Of a stretch of 64,000 bases of DNA, positions 12,114-22,550 are shown one piece after another. Positions within the stretch are counted from its first letter, which is position 1; each line of letters opens with the position of its first letter. The position numbers and the translations under genes were made by a program. Where the stretch lies: positions 15,753-79,752 of the forward strand of contig PS015389.1 of the NCBI GenBank assembly GCA_048213135.1, written 5' to 3'. Below the pieces are notes generated by a model. The model had not been told where the DNA came from. It saw only the letters and a list, made by a program, of their open reading frames with translations, and did not search any database. The DNA is from Reclinomonas americana ATCC 50394. Its lineage: Eukaryota; Jakobida; Jakobea; Jakobida.

Positions 12114-13246
12114 TCACCACCTCGTCGCCCCCCGCTCAATCACCTCTGCATCCTCCAACACAAAACACCGCAACACAACGTCAACGAGAATCCAGTCGCG
12201 GTCACCATCGTCCTCTTCAGCAAGTAGCTCGTTGACGGCCACGACAGCCAGTCGTGTGGCTGAGACTTCATGCCCGGCAAGTCCACGCGGCGAGGACCAC
12301 ACTCGTACGGTGTTATCACCGCCACCAGTCACAATGTGCTGTCCATCGAGAGTGACAGTGACAGAGAACACGACGTGCCCCTCCAACCGTCGCACTTCGG
12401 CGCCAGTCGCCAGCGACCACACTCGCACGGTCTTGTCCTCAGATCCGCTCACAACGTGCTGCCCATCGGCGGTGACAGCGACCGAGTTCACACATCTAGT
12501 GTGCCCCTCAAGTCGACGCACCTCCTCGCCGCTCGCCAGCGACCACACGCGCACAGTGCTGTCTCCACCCCCACTCACAATGAGCTTGCTGTCGGGAGTA
12601 ATGGCGACATACCGCACAGAGCTCGCATGCACCTCCTCAATCCGTCGCACTACTTCTCCTGTCGCCAGCGACCACACCAGAATTGTTTCGTCACCGCCCC
12701 CACTAACAATGTGCTGCCCGTCGGGAGTGACGGCAACACAAGTGACAGAACCAAGGTGCCCGTCCAGCTGTCGCACTTCCTCGCCACTCTCCAGTGACCA
12801 CACTCGCACTGTCTCATCGATGCTGCCACTCACGACATGCTGACCGTCGGGAGCGACGGCGACAGAGATCACCGCATCAGTATGGCCCTCCAATCGTCGC
12901 ACAGCCTTGCTACCTGCCAGTGACCACACGCGCACAGGGCAGTCATGGTTGCCACTCACAATGTGCTGACCGTTGGGAGTGACAGCTACAGCGCACACAA
13001 CATATGTGTTATCCTCCAAGCGTCTCACTCGTTGTCCACTCGCCAAGGACCACACTCGCACGGTCGCGTCCATGCTGCCACTCACAACGTACTGACCATC
13101 GGGAGTGACGGCCACGGTGAACACCAGCCCTAGGGACGGATGCTCCCTCAAAATCTGGGTTGTACAGATGCATGGTGAGACACACATACACACAAGCACA
13201 CACACACACACACTCACACACGAAAAATGACTACCGTTGATGCCAT
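12114..13246 (-). CDS. WD40 propeller protein B (cluster member 2)
   Basis: Exon 1 (13246-13235) encodes MAST and exon 2 (13154-12114) the rest, 350 residues in total. Seven WD40 repeats start at ILREHPSLGLVFTVAV and end at VRVWSSPRG; blade four contains the variant EEVHASSVRYVAI. The shared tail (ATRLAVVAVNELLAEEDD, VDVVLRCFVLEDAEV) closes the protein. The intron holds a CA-rich stretch. A TGCTTGCGGG-type box lies about 95 bp upstream (13341-13350), as in two other minus-strand members. The nearest paralogue is at 16638-17846, which shares flanking non-coding DNA as well. Confidence 0.88.
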
Positions 13247-13340
13247 TCTGCGCGCGTGAGTGTCTGCCTGCAGGAGAGTGAAGACAAATATCACCGGCGG
13301 TCCCACGTCGTACTACTTCGTCATGTTGTGAGACGGAGAG

Positions 13341-13350
13341 CCCGCAAGCA
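13341..13350 (-). promoter_or_regulatory. Conserved TGCTTGCGGG box upstream of WD40 gene B
   Basis: The same box, followed downstream in the gene sense by a conserved ACGAAG patch, occurs about 90-105 bp upstream of the start codons at 13246, 14832 and 17846. It may be a promoter element or simply conserved by recent duplication. Confidence 0.4.
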
Positions 13351-13674
13351 CCGTTGTGTTGCAAGTCACAGCGTGCTACAAAGAGGAAGATATCTTGATG
13401 TTGATTTGTTTCTGGCGGGTCGCAGCACAGTGCTTCAGCACAACGCAGGTTTCCAACGAGAAAAGGTCGAAGGCGGCTGCTCGAAACCCACCATTCTACA
13501 CGTCAGTGAGAACCCTGCTCTGGAGGAAGGTGCTTGGTACTCCACACCCTGGCAGGCCAGCGATGCCGGAGTGAGGAAACAGCGGCACTGGTCTCGCATC
13601 TGATGCATCACAAAACCTCTCGACCAAACCTCTTCTCTAAACTTGTACTCTTCGCACTTCCCTATTCCCCCTGC

Positions 13675-14733
13675 TCACCACCCCGGCGCCCCCCGCTCCA
13701 TCACCTCTGCATCCTCCAACACAAAACACCGCAACACAACGTCAACGAGAATCCAGTCGCGATCGTCGTCGACAAGCAGCTCGTTGACAGCCAGCACGGC
13801 CAGTCGTGCGGCTGCGACCTCTCGCTCAGTCAGTCCACGCGGCGACGACCACACATGCAGAGTATCGTCTAAACCACCACTCACAACGTGCTGGCCATTG
13901 AGAGCGACGGCGACAGAAACCACCGCATTGGTGTGTCCCGTCAATATTTGCACCTGGTCCCCACTCGCCAGCGACCACACTCGCACGGTCATGTCAGAGC
14001 TCCCACTGAAAATGTGCTGACCATCAGGGGTGATGGCAACAGACCTCACCCACGCAGTGTGTCCCTCCAGCCGTCGAATTTTGTCGCCACTCGCCAGCGA
14101 CCACACCCGCACTGCGCAGTCCGCGCCCCCACTCACAACGTACTGACCATCGAGAGTGACGGCGACACACCGCACAGAGCCAGCATGCCCCTCCAACCGT
14201 CGCACTTGGTCGCCACTCGCCAGTGACCACACTTGCATTGTGCAGTCAACGCTCCCACTCACGACGTGCTGGCCATCGAGGGAGACAGCAACACACGTGA
14301 CAGCACCACTGTGTCCCTCCGACCGCCACACTTCGTCGCCACTCGCCAGTGACCACACACTCACTGCGGTGTCGTCACTGCCACATACAATGTGCTGACC
14401 GTCGGGAGTGACGGCGACAGAAGAGAGCCCCCGAGTGAATCCCGTCAACCGCCGCACCTCCTCGCCATTCGTCAGTGACCGCACTCGCACGGTCTTATCT
14501 CCGCCTCCACTCACCACATGTCGACCGTCGGGAGTGACGGCGACACATGACACCTTTGCAGTGTGTCTCTGGAACCGCCGCACTTCCTCGCCGCTCGCCA
14601 GTGACCACACACGCACTGTCTTGTCCCAACTGCCACTCACAATGTGCTGACTGTCGGGAGAGAAGGCCACGCAAGACACCGTGTCTGTGTGGCCCACCAA
14701 GATCTGTAGCGCACAAAAGGGTGTGGTGAGACA

Positions 14734-14788
<55 letters not shown>

Positions 14789-14832
14789 GCACGCACGCAC
14801 GCAAAAGAAAAAGACGACACCTTTGATGCCAT
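13675..14832 (-). CDS. WD40 propeller protein C (cluster member 3)
   Basis: Exon 1 (14832-14821, MASK) is separated by a 117-nt intron containing a long CA/GT microsatellite from exon 2 (14703-13675). The protein has 346 residues. Seven WD40 repeats begin ILVGHTDTVSCVAFSPD and end LHVWSSPRG, then the cluster tail (EVAAARLAVLAVNELLVDDD, VDVVLRCFVLEDAEVME). It lies between the two copies of the duplicated A-B block and is not itself duplicated. Repeat four carries AVSVWSLASGDEVWRSEGH, a variant also seen in A and its copy. Confidence 0.88.
14730..14795. repeat. CA microsatellite in WD40 gene C intron
   Basis: A nearly perfect CA tract grading into CACG units fills most of the short intron between the MASK exon and the propeller exon. 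Confidence 0.95.
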
Positions 14833-14920
14833 TCTGCGTGCGTGCGTGTGTATGCGTGCGACGAGTGACAAACCGGTGGGACGTCGTGTCACTTGGCCGC
14901 GTCACTTCGTTGTCGTTGTG

Positions 14921-14930
14921 CCCGCAAGCA
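14921..14930 (-). promoter_or_regulatory. Conserved TGCTTGCGGG box upstream of WD40 gene C
   Basis: Same box as at 13341 and 17950, about 90 bp before the start codon, next to a conserved ACGAAGTGAC motif. Confidence 0.4.
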
Positions 14931-15226
14931 TAGTTGTGCTTTAGGCGTGCATATCAAAGTCTGCAAGCTGCTCAGAAGGAGCGGGAACATGCCCTACATG
15001 ACTTCACGGATCCGGATTGCAATTGCCCATTGCACCCTTTCCACTCATCATAAGACGACTTGAGTGAGCGCGATGCATCCTGCTTCGCCGCGCACCGGGA
15101 TAATGCATGTTTCTCAAGGCAGGGGATCAAAGAATGAAGAGAGATGGACGTTTTGCATCTTGTTTTCATCGCTATCATCTCCCAGTTGTACATATGTCTC
15201 GCTCCTCTCTGCTCTCCCTCCAAAAC

Positions 15227-16347
15227 TCACCACCCCGGCGCCCGCCGCTCCATCACCTCTGCATCCTCCAACACAAAACACCGCAGCACAACGTCGACGA
15301 GAATCCAGTCGAGGTCATCCTCCTCCTCCTCAGCAAGCAGCTCGTTGACGGCCAGCACAGCTAGTCGTGCGGCTGCGACTTCTCGCCCGGCCAGTCCACG
15401 CGGCGACGACCACACTCGCAAGGTCATGTCCATAGAGCCACTCACAATGTGATGACAGTCGGGAGTGACGGCCACAGCGAACACAGTCATAGTGTGCCCA
15501 TCAAACCGTCGCACTTCAGCGCCACTCGCCAGCGACCACACGCGCACTGTGTCGTCACTACTCGCACTCACAATGTGCTGACCATCACGAGTGACAGCGA
15601 CCGCGTTCACCCCTCCAGTGTGTCCCTCCAATCGACGCACCTCCTCGCCACTCGCCAGCGAACACACGCACAATGCCTCGTCGCTATCCCCATACACGAC
15701 GTGCTGACCGTCAGGAGTGATGACGAGACACCGCACTGAGTCATTGTGTGCCAACCATTGGACTTCATCTCCGCTCGCCAGCGACCACACTCGCATTGTG
15801 CAGTCAACACTTCCGCTCACGATGTACTGACCATCAGGTGTGACAGCAACACACGTGACAACGCCAACGTGACCGTCGAGCCGCCACACTCCGTCGCCAC
15901 TCTCCAGTGACCACACTCGCACCGTCCTGTCGATGCTGCCACTCACGACACGCTGACTGTCGGGAGTGACAGCGACAGAGATCACACCCTCAGTATGCCC
16001 CTCCAACCGTCGCACCTCCTGTCCACTCGCCAGTGACCACACTCGCACAGTGGCGTCTAGACTGCCACTCACAACGTGCAAACCGTCGGGAGTGACGGCG
16101 ACCGAGTTCACTGATCCAGTGTGTCCTTTCATGCGTCGCACCTCTTTCCCACTGGCCAGCGACCACACTCGCACAGTTCGATCCCGGCTGCCACTCACAA
16201 CGTGCTGACTGTCGACAGTGCAGGCCAAGCCGTACACCGAGTTCTCGTGTCCTCTTATGACCTGCGTCACGTGGTGAGAGAGACGCTGACAGTCAAGCAG
16301 CACAGCACACACCGCGCGCAAAGGCGACACCGTACCTTTGATGTCAT
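15227..16347 (-). CDS. WD40 propeller protein A-prime (duplicate of A)
   Basis: Exon 1 (16347-16336) encodes MTSK and exon 2 (16261-15227) 344 residues more. The seven repeats follow those of gene A one by one, starting VIRGHENSVYGLAC. The tail is EVAAARLAVLAVNELLAEEE followed by VDVVLRCFVLEDAEVME. The last repeat retains VSGS where gene A has VIGM, so this copy looks the more intact. It belongs to a block duplicated with its neighbour B-prime. The TGCTTGCGGG box found upstream of B, C and B-prime is not seen here. Confidence 0.88.
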
Positions 16348-16637
16348 TCCGCGCAGCGTGAGTGATAATGAGACAAATCAATGCGCTGGGACGGTTCCAC
16401 GTCGTGTCGTTTGGCAAAAGGCCTTTTTATTTGGCGGTATGTGTAAGATAGTGTGCTGGAAGAGGTACAGCACTCCCGACATGACTTCACACAGCTCTGA
16501 CGTTAGTGGCCGCGGCATACAGACATCCGGAGCTACGGATGCCTCCCAAGGCAAAGGGGATCAACGATTGACGGTAGAATGGCCCTTCGCTCCTGTTTTA
16601 CATTGTCTCAACCAAGCCTCTCCCCTATTCCCCCCGC

Positions 16638-17846
16638 TCACCACCTCGTCGCCCCCCGCTCAATCACCTCTGCATCCTCCAACACAAAACACCGCAACAC
16701 AACGTCAACGAGAATCCAGTCGCGGTCACCATCGTCCTCTTCAGCAAGTAGCTCGTTGACGGCCACGACAGCCAGTCGTGCAACAGCGACCTCATGCCCG
16801 GCAAGTCCACGTGGCGAGGACCACACTCGCACGGTGTTATCACCGCTGCCACTCACAATGTGCTGACCATCGAGCGTGACGGCGACAGAGAACACCACAC
16901 TGGTGTGCCCCTCCAACCGTCGCACTTCATCCCCATTCGCCAGCGACCACACTCGCACGGTCTTGTCCTCGGATCCGCTCACAACGTGCTGCCCATCAGC
17001 GGTGACGGCGACCGAGTTCACACATCTAGTGTGTCCCTCAAATCGACGCACCTCCTCGCCGCTCGCCAGTGACCACACGCGAACTGTGTTGTCTCCACCC
17101 CCACTCACAATGAGCTTGCTGTCGGGAGTAATGGCGACAGACCGCACAGTGTTACTATGCACCTTCTCCACCCATCGCACTGCTTCTCCAGTCGCCAGTG
17201 ACCACACCAGAATTGTTTCGTCACCGCCCCCACTAACAATGTGCTGACCGTCGGGAGTGACGGCAACACATAAAACAGAACCAAGGTGTCCATCCAGCTG
17301 TCGCACTTCCTCGCCACTCGCCAGTGACCACACTCGCACTGTCTCATCAATGCTGCCACTCACGACATGCTCTCCATTGGGGGACACAGCGACAGAGATC
17401 ACCCCGTCCGTATGTCCCTCCAATCGTCGCACAACGGCACCACTCGCCAATGACCACACTCGCATGGGGTGGTCATGGTTGCCACTCACAATGTGCTTAC
17501 CGTCGGGAGTGATGGCCACAGCGCACACAACATATGTGTTATCCTCCAACCGTCGCACTTGTTGTCCACTCACCAGTGACCACACTCGCACGGTCGCGTC
17601 CATGCTGCCACTCACAACGTACTGACCATCGGGAGTGACGGCCACGGTGAACACCAGGGACGAATGCCCCCTCAAGATCTGGGTTACACGCATATTTGGT
17701 GAGACACACACACGTGCACACACATGCACACATGCACACATACACAACGCACACACATGCGCGCGCACACACACACACACACACACTTACACACATACAC
17801 AGCACACACACACACATGCAAAAAAGACGACACCTTTGATGCCATT
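16638..17846 (-). CDS. WD40 propeller protein B-prime (duplicate of B)
   Basis: Exon 1 (17846-17835, MASK) and exon 2 (17678-16638) give 350 residues. Seven WD40 repeats run from ILRGHSSLVFTVAV to VRVWSSPRG, matching gene B blade by blade, including the fourth-blade insertion EKVHSNTVRSVAI. The tail is VARLAVVAVNELLAEEDD then VDVVLRCFVLEDAEV. The intron of 156 nt is rich in CA/TG repeats. An upstream palindrome GACGTCGACGTC lies at 17892-17903 and a TGCTTGCGGG-type box at 17950-17959. Confidence 0.88.
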
Positions 17847-17891
17847 CTGCGCTCGTGGAAAGAGTGACGCCTGGCGGAGACAAACCGGTGG

Positions 17892-17959
17892 GACGTCGAC
17901 GTCTTGGCACCTCGTCGTGTCACTTCGTCTTGTCTTGTTAGACAGAGCGCCCGCAAGCA
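17892..17959 (-). promoter_or_regulatory. Upstream region of B-prime: GACGTCGACGTC palindrome and TGCTTGCGGG box
   Basis: The 12-bp palindrome at 17892-17903 is about 45 bp before the start codon. Similar GACGTCGACGT sequences occur upstream of the SMP gene (34192-34207) and at 43854-43864. The TGCTTGCGGG box is shared with genes B and C. Confidence 0.4.
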
Positions 17960-18106
17960 CCCGTTGTGTTGGAAGAGTGTACATCACAGTTGAGTACTCA
18001 TCATCTGACTTGACAGCCACGACGCCCGCCCACCACGAGTATTTACTGCACACCCGCTGCTCTTTCCCTCCTTCCCTCTTTTCTTCTCCTCCCTCTTCTC
18101 AGCATA

Positions 18107-19439
18107 TCACATACCACCAGCAGCAGCAGGCGCGGCATCATCACGCTGGTACTCCTTGAAGCGGCGATTCGACCACTGAATGTACTCGTGGTACGTCCAG
18201 TGATCCTCGGCGGTGACCGGCGGCGTGCGGAGGGGCGCCATCGGGCAGTCGTAGGCCGGCTCCACAAAGAACGGGATGGAGAAGCGTGCGCGCTTGACGT
18301 GGAGCACGCGGTGGTTGGTGGCCACAAACTCGTTGCCGGTCAGGCGCTGCATCGCCAGGCCAATGTTGACGACAAAGGCGTCGGGAATGCAGGGCACGTT
18401 GATCCAGCCGCCGTCGTGGTACGGGTCTTGCACTTGCAGGCCGCCGACGCTGAATAGGTAAGAGAGAAGGGGGAAGAGAGAGGGGAGAAGGGAGGGGAAG
18501 GGAAGAGAGGGAAAGGGAAGGTAAGGGGAAGGGAGAAGAGAGGGGAAGGGAAGGGAGGGGAAGGGAAAAGAGGGGAAGGGAGAGAGGGGAAGGGAAGAGA
18601 GGGGAAGGGGGAAAGGAGAAGAGAGGAAGGAGAAAAGTAAGACCAAGTCGCTACTTCTCTGTCTCTACTACCGCTACCAAAGTGTGAATGCGGATGGGAA
18701 AAGTGAGCATGACAACCACGCTCATTATACTCTGCGACTCACTCATTCACTGTTTCCCTCGACGCATACATTCTCCTGCACCGCGTAGCTCGTAAACGAT
18801 GTCATGCACTTTCTTGGCTCACATATCGTCGCTCACCAACAGCTCTCTTCTCCTTTCGCCACCCTCGCAGACACAGCCCGACTGAGTGACTCACTCATTC
18901 ACTGTTTCCCTCGACGCATACATTCTCCTGCACTTTGTACCTCGAAAACGATGCCATGCACTTTCTTGGCTCACGCCTTGTCGCTCACCAACAGCTCGAC
19001 TGCACTGACACAGTGACTGAGTGACTCACTCTCACTCTCTCCCTCTCCGTCGACGCATACATTCTCCTGCGCCTACAACCTCGCTGATGTCATGCACTTT
19101 CTTGCTATCGCTCATTCCCTTGCCTAACCAACAGCTCGCATGCATCCTTCTCACTCACGCGCTCCACCCTCACGAAAGTCTCTTTCCTTTCTCCCCCCAA
19201 TTGCAAATGCGACTCAACTTGTCCTGATACAGAATCGTCAAAACGCTGCCATCCGTGTGAGTCTCGCAGCTGAGCGGAGTCCCATCGTCGGGACTGAAGG
19301 TGACAGGGGGAACTGCGCATAAAGCACCCACATGGTGAGGCAAACCAAGCAAGGGGAGGATGTTTCTGTTCACCGCCTTCTCTCAATCTCTCTCTATCTC
19401 TCTCTCTCTCTCTCGCTCTCAGGCAACAAAATAAGAAGA

Positions 19440-19483
<44 letters not shown>

Positions 19484-20872
19484 AATGCAGTGTCCAGAGG
19501 CAACGGCAAGTATAAGGGAAGAGATACAACGCCGGAGGTGAACAACGAGCAGCTGGCGGACGCAAGCCGAAACATGCAACAGGAGAAGCACATGTTTCCA
19601 TTCACCTCTCTCGTTCCGTCATTCTCTCTCAAGCGACGACAGAGAGGAGGAAAACAACAGAGGGAGAGGCAAGAGAAGGAAAGCAAAGCCCGGATCTGCA
19701 AGGCGCATCCCTCTCCCCTTCTCTCTCAAGCGAAAAAAAGAAGAAAAAGCGAGAAAGCAAGAACAAATGAAAGCAAGAAACAGCACACAAGAGAGCGGTG
19801 ACATATCAAGAGAGATCCGGATACGTCCAAGACAAGCAGTGGAAATCACGGCAAAGAATTAAACAACAAAGGGAGAAGTGATTTAAGAAGAAGCAAAGGA
19901 AGAAGAATGCACATGTTTCCATTCTCCTTTCCCCCCTCCCCCTTTCCCCCTTTCCCCCCTTCCCGCTCACCCTCCACCCCCGCCGGCGGCTCCGGATAAT
20001 AATTCAACCGCAACGTCGTCATGGCCGCGCGCTTCTCCTGATCGAAATACGCATCAATGCGCTCCGCAATCACCGCCTCCTCCACGCCCAACCCGCGACA
20101 CATCAGCCGCAGCAGCCGCAACGCCAGTCGCGCCATTGCCACATAGTACTCCTCCATCACCGCGCGAAACGCCGGCAACGCCTGCGCATCGGGCCACGGC
20201 GTTGGCTCGCGCGCCAACGGCACCTCCTTCATGGCCTCCGCCACGTCGGGGCGGTCCAGCAGCGGTGACGTCATGTCCATGCCTTCCTTGCCGAATACCG
20301 ACGAGGGGAAGTAGCCGCGATAGGTGAACGAGTTGGCGGGGTTGAACTTGTGCGGTGCGCAGGCGAGCTTCACGTCGGTGGGCGCGGAGAAGAAGTCGCG
20401 GGAGGCGGAGACCGCGGAGTCGATGAGCTCCTGCACAGAGGGGGGAATGGGAGGGGGGTGAGGGAAGGAGAAATGGAGAAGGGAAAGGAGAAGGGAGGGA
20501 GAAGGGAAAGCAGAAGGGAAAGAGAAGGGTGAATGATTGAGAGAGTGAGTGAGTGAGTGAGTGAGTGAGTGAGTGAGTGAGTGAGTGAGTGAGTGAGTGA
20601 GTGAGTGAGTGAGAGAGAGTGTGTGTGTGAGTGAGCGAGTGACTGAGAACTGCATCCACAGACAAGGTGCGATTAGGTGTCTCATGGGTCGCCTAAGGCG
20701 ACGCTTTAAGTGCCGCATTGCTTCTTCTTCTTCTTCTCTCTCTCTCTCTTCTCACCTGCGCCACTCCATGATTGCGCACAGAGAGAAAGCCAATGTTGCG
20801 GCAGGCATCACACAGCTGCGCCGCGACTTCATCGTCGGGCAGACTCATGTCGATCACGGGAATCGCGCTCAT
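18107..20872 (-). CDS. 2-oxoglutarate/Fe(II)-dependent oxygenase, isopenicillin-N-synthase-like
   Basis: Four exons, 20872-20756, 20430-19971, 19312-19219 and 18449-18107, join in phase to 337 residues. The start MSAIPVIDMSLPDDE and GFLSVRNHGV match the N-terminal DIOX_N region. The iron ligands are His211 and Asp213 (ETHTDGSVLTILYQD) and His270 (NHRVLHV), and the 2-oxoglutarate-binding RxS is at 279-281 (RFSIPFF). GLQVQDPYHDGGWINVPCIP is the expected strand between them. This family oxidises small molecules such as hormones or secondary metabolites; the substrate cannot be told. The third exon ends at a GTTGAG donor. It is the only non-WD40 gene in this part of the array, and an upstream element copy lies about 160 bp before its start. 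Confidence 0.92.
18735..19145. repeat. Tandem repeat in oxygenase intron, about 140-bp unit, three copies
   Basis: Each copy contains CGACGCATACATTCTCCTGC, then TCATGCACTTTCTTG and CCAACAGCTC. Copies begin near 18735, 18890 and 19025. The rest of the intron (18450-18650) is GGGAAGGGAAGAG simple repeat. Confidence 0.85.
19380..19480. repeat. CT and GA tracts in oxygenase intron
   Basis: A CT tract (about 19386-19420) is followed by a GA tract (19444-19480). The two could pair with each other in a transcript. Confidence 0.9.
20536..20625. repeat. GAGT tetranucleotide microsatellite
   Basis: About 18 perfect GAGT units lie in the first intron of the oxygenase gene, followed by GA and GT variants. 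Confidence 0.95.
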
Positions 20873-21029
20873 GATTGATTGTGAGATTAGATATCGATGT
20901 CGGATGTCCCGAAGTTGTCGTGTATTGTGGCGAGTGAGAGGTAGCAGTAGAAGCAGCAGGAGGTGGGAAACACCTCTGTGCACTGCACGTGTGCACTGCA
21001 CACTGTTTAAGCGAGTGAATGGCAACATA

Positions 21030-21103
21030 AACACTTCATTCACCACAATCCAATACTGCGACAAACGTCCACAAATCCCTTGCCGACGGCACACCAACAA
21101 TAC
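21030..21103 (-). promoter_or_regulatory. Dispersed upstream element, copy 3 (upstream of oxygenase gene)
   Basis: Minus-strand sense contains GTTGGTGTGCC, GTCGGCAAGGGATTTGTGG, GTCGCAGTATTGGATTGTGG and TGAATGAAGTGTTTA. It aligns to the 34 kb copy over about 80 bp with few differences. It ends about 160 bp before the start codon at 20872. Confidence 0.7.
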
Positions 21104-21268
21104 AGTATACAAAAACACATAGATACTCTTCTCCAATAGCCATCTTCCCTTTCAGCAGGCAAAGCCCATCAAACACGTGTTGGCCTCAAGAGGATTTCGT
21201 GGTGCAAACGGTGCCAGCGGCCCAAGTAGACGGTGAACACGTTGAGGCCTTCACTCTGCAGAGAGTGA

Positions 21269-22428
21269 CTACTCTTCGACGGCGAACAGTGGACTGCGGT
21301 ACAGTACGACTTCTGCATCCTCCACAATAAAACAGCGCAGCACCATCTCCGGGAGGCAGCGCGAATCCGGTAGCTCGTCCTCGGACAACACCTCGTCTTG
21401 CATCGCATGCACGGCCTGCATGGCCAGGCGGGCGGAATCGAGCTCCAACTGAGCGAGGCCGCGCGTCGTGGGCCACATCCGAACAGTCCAGTCCCCACTG
21501 CCACTCACAATGTGCTGGCCATCGGGTGTCACTGCCACTGCTTGCACCCAACTCGTGTGGCCTTCCAGTCGGCGCAACTCCTCGCCACTTGCCAGCGACC
21601 ACACCCGTACAGTCTTGTCCTCACTGCCACTCACAATGTGTTGGCCATCGGGTGTCACTGCCACCGCATTCACCTCTTTCGTGTGGTCTTTCAGTCGGTG
21701 CACCTCCTCACCGCTTGCCACCGACCACACCCGTACAGTCTTGTCCTCACTGCCGCTCACAATGTGTTGGCCATCGGGTGTCACCGCCACAGCACGCACC
21801 GCGCGCGTGTGGCCTTCCAGTCGACGCACCTCCTCGCCACTTGCCAGCGACCACACCCGTACAGTCTTGTCATCACTGCCACTCACAATGTGCTGCCCAT
21901 CGGGTGTCACCGCCACAGCACGCACCGCGCGCGTGTGGCCTTCCAGTCGACGCACCTCCTCGCCACTTGCCAGCGACCACACCCGTACAGTCTTGTCCCA
22001 AGTGCCACTCACAATGTGCTGGCCATCAGGTGTCACTGCCACTGCATGCACCAAACTCGGGTGACCTTCCAGTCGGCGCACCTCCTCGCCACTTGCCACC
22101 GACCGCACCCGCACAGTCTCGTCTTGACTGCCACTCACAATGCACTGGCCATCAGGAGTCACTGCCACTGCATACACCCAATGCGTGTGGCCTCCAACTC
22201 GGCGCACCTCTTCGCCACTTGCCACCGACCACACCCGCACAGTCTCGTCTTGACTGCCACTCACAATGTGCTGTCCATCGGGTGTCACTGCCACCGCATT
22301 CACCGCACTCGTGTGGCCTTGCAGAACGTTCTGCACCAACCTCCGTGGTTAAACAACGGGCGCACCGCAGCAAACAAACACACAAAACTCCAGACAAACG
22401 CGCGCACCATTGATCCAGAAGCGTCCAT
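21269..22428 (-). CDS. WD40 propeller protein D (near-identical repeats)
   Basis: Exon 1 (22428-22408) would encode MDASGSM, or the start may be its last codon only; exon 2 (22330-21269) gives 353 residues. Seven WD40 repeats are exceptionally uniform, most reading AVAVTPDGQHIVSGSxDxTV and RRLEGHT. Two neighbouring units (about 21780-21995) are nearly identical at DNA level. The tail (LDSARLAMQAVHAMQDE, then CLPEMVLRCFIVEDAEVVLYR) is of the plus-strand type although the gene is on the minus strand. It faces gene E across about 120 bp. A propeller binding role is inferred only. Confidence 0.88.
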
Positions 22429-22550
22429 TCTCAACAGCTCGACGGGAGTGTGTGAGTGGCCGGAGTATAGTAGAGTGCGAGAAAATGGGACAGGATTTCG
22501 GACGCTCGACGTTCCGACGGTGACGACCGTCGACAACTCGCGCGCGCGAC
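22429..22550. promoter_or_regulatory. Bidirectional promoter region between WD40 genes D and E
   Basis: About 122 bp separate the two divergent start codons. The interval contains TATAGTAGAG, a GACGGTGACGACCGTC imperfect palindrome near 22516-22531 and a CG-rich run next to the start of gene E. It must serve both genes unless one is silent; the WD40 arrays diverge from here. Confidence 0.5.

Noticed and set aside
11662-12843. Long open frame (about 390 codons) on the plus strand across WD40 genes A and B
   Set aside because: It is antisense to two well-supported propeller genes. Repeats with the codon bias seen here keep the antisense strand open; the product is Thr/Ser/Arg-rich with no domain. 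The same applies to long antisense frames over genes D, F, H and I.
20536-20625. Periodic GAGT array as a possible CRISPR or regulatory array
   Set aside because: Perfect 4-bp microsatellite without spacers; the host is a eukaryote.
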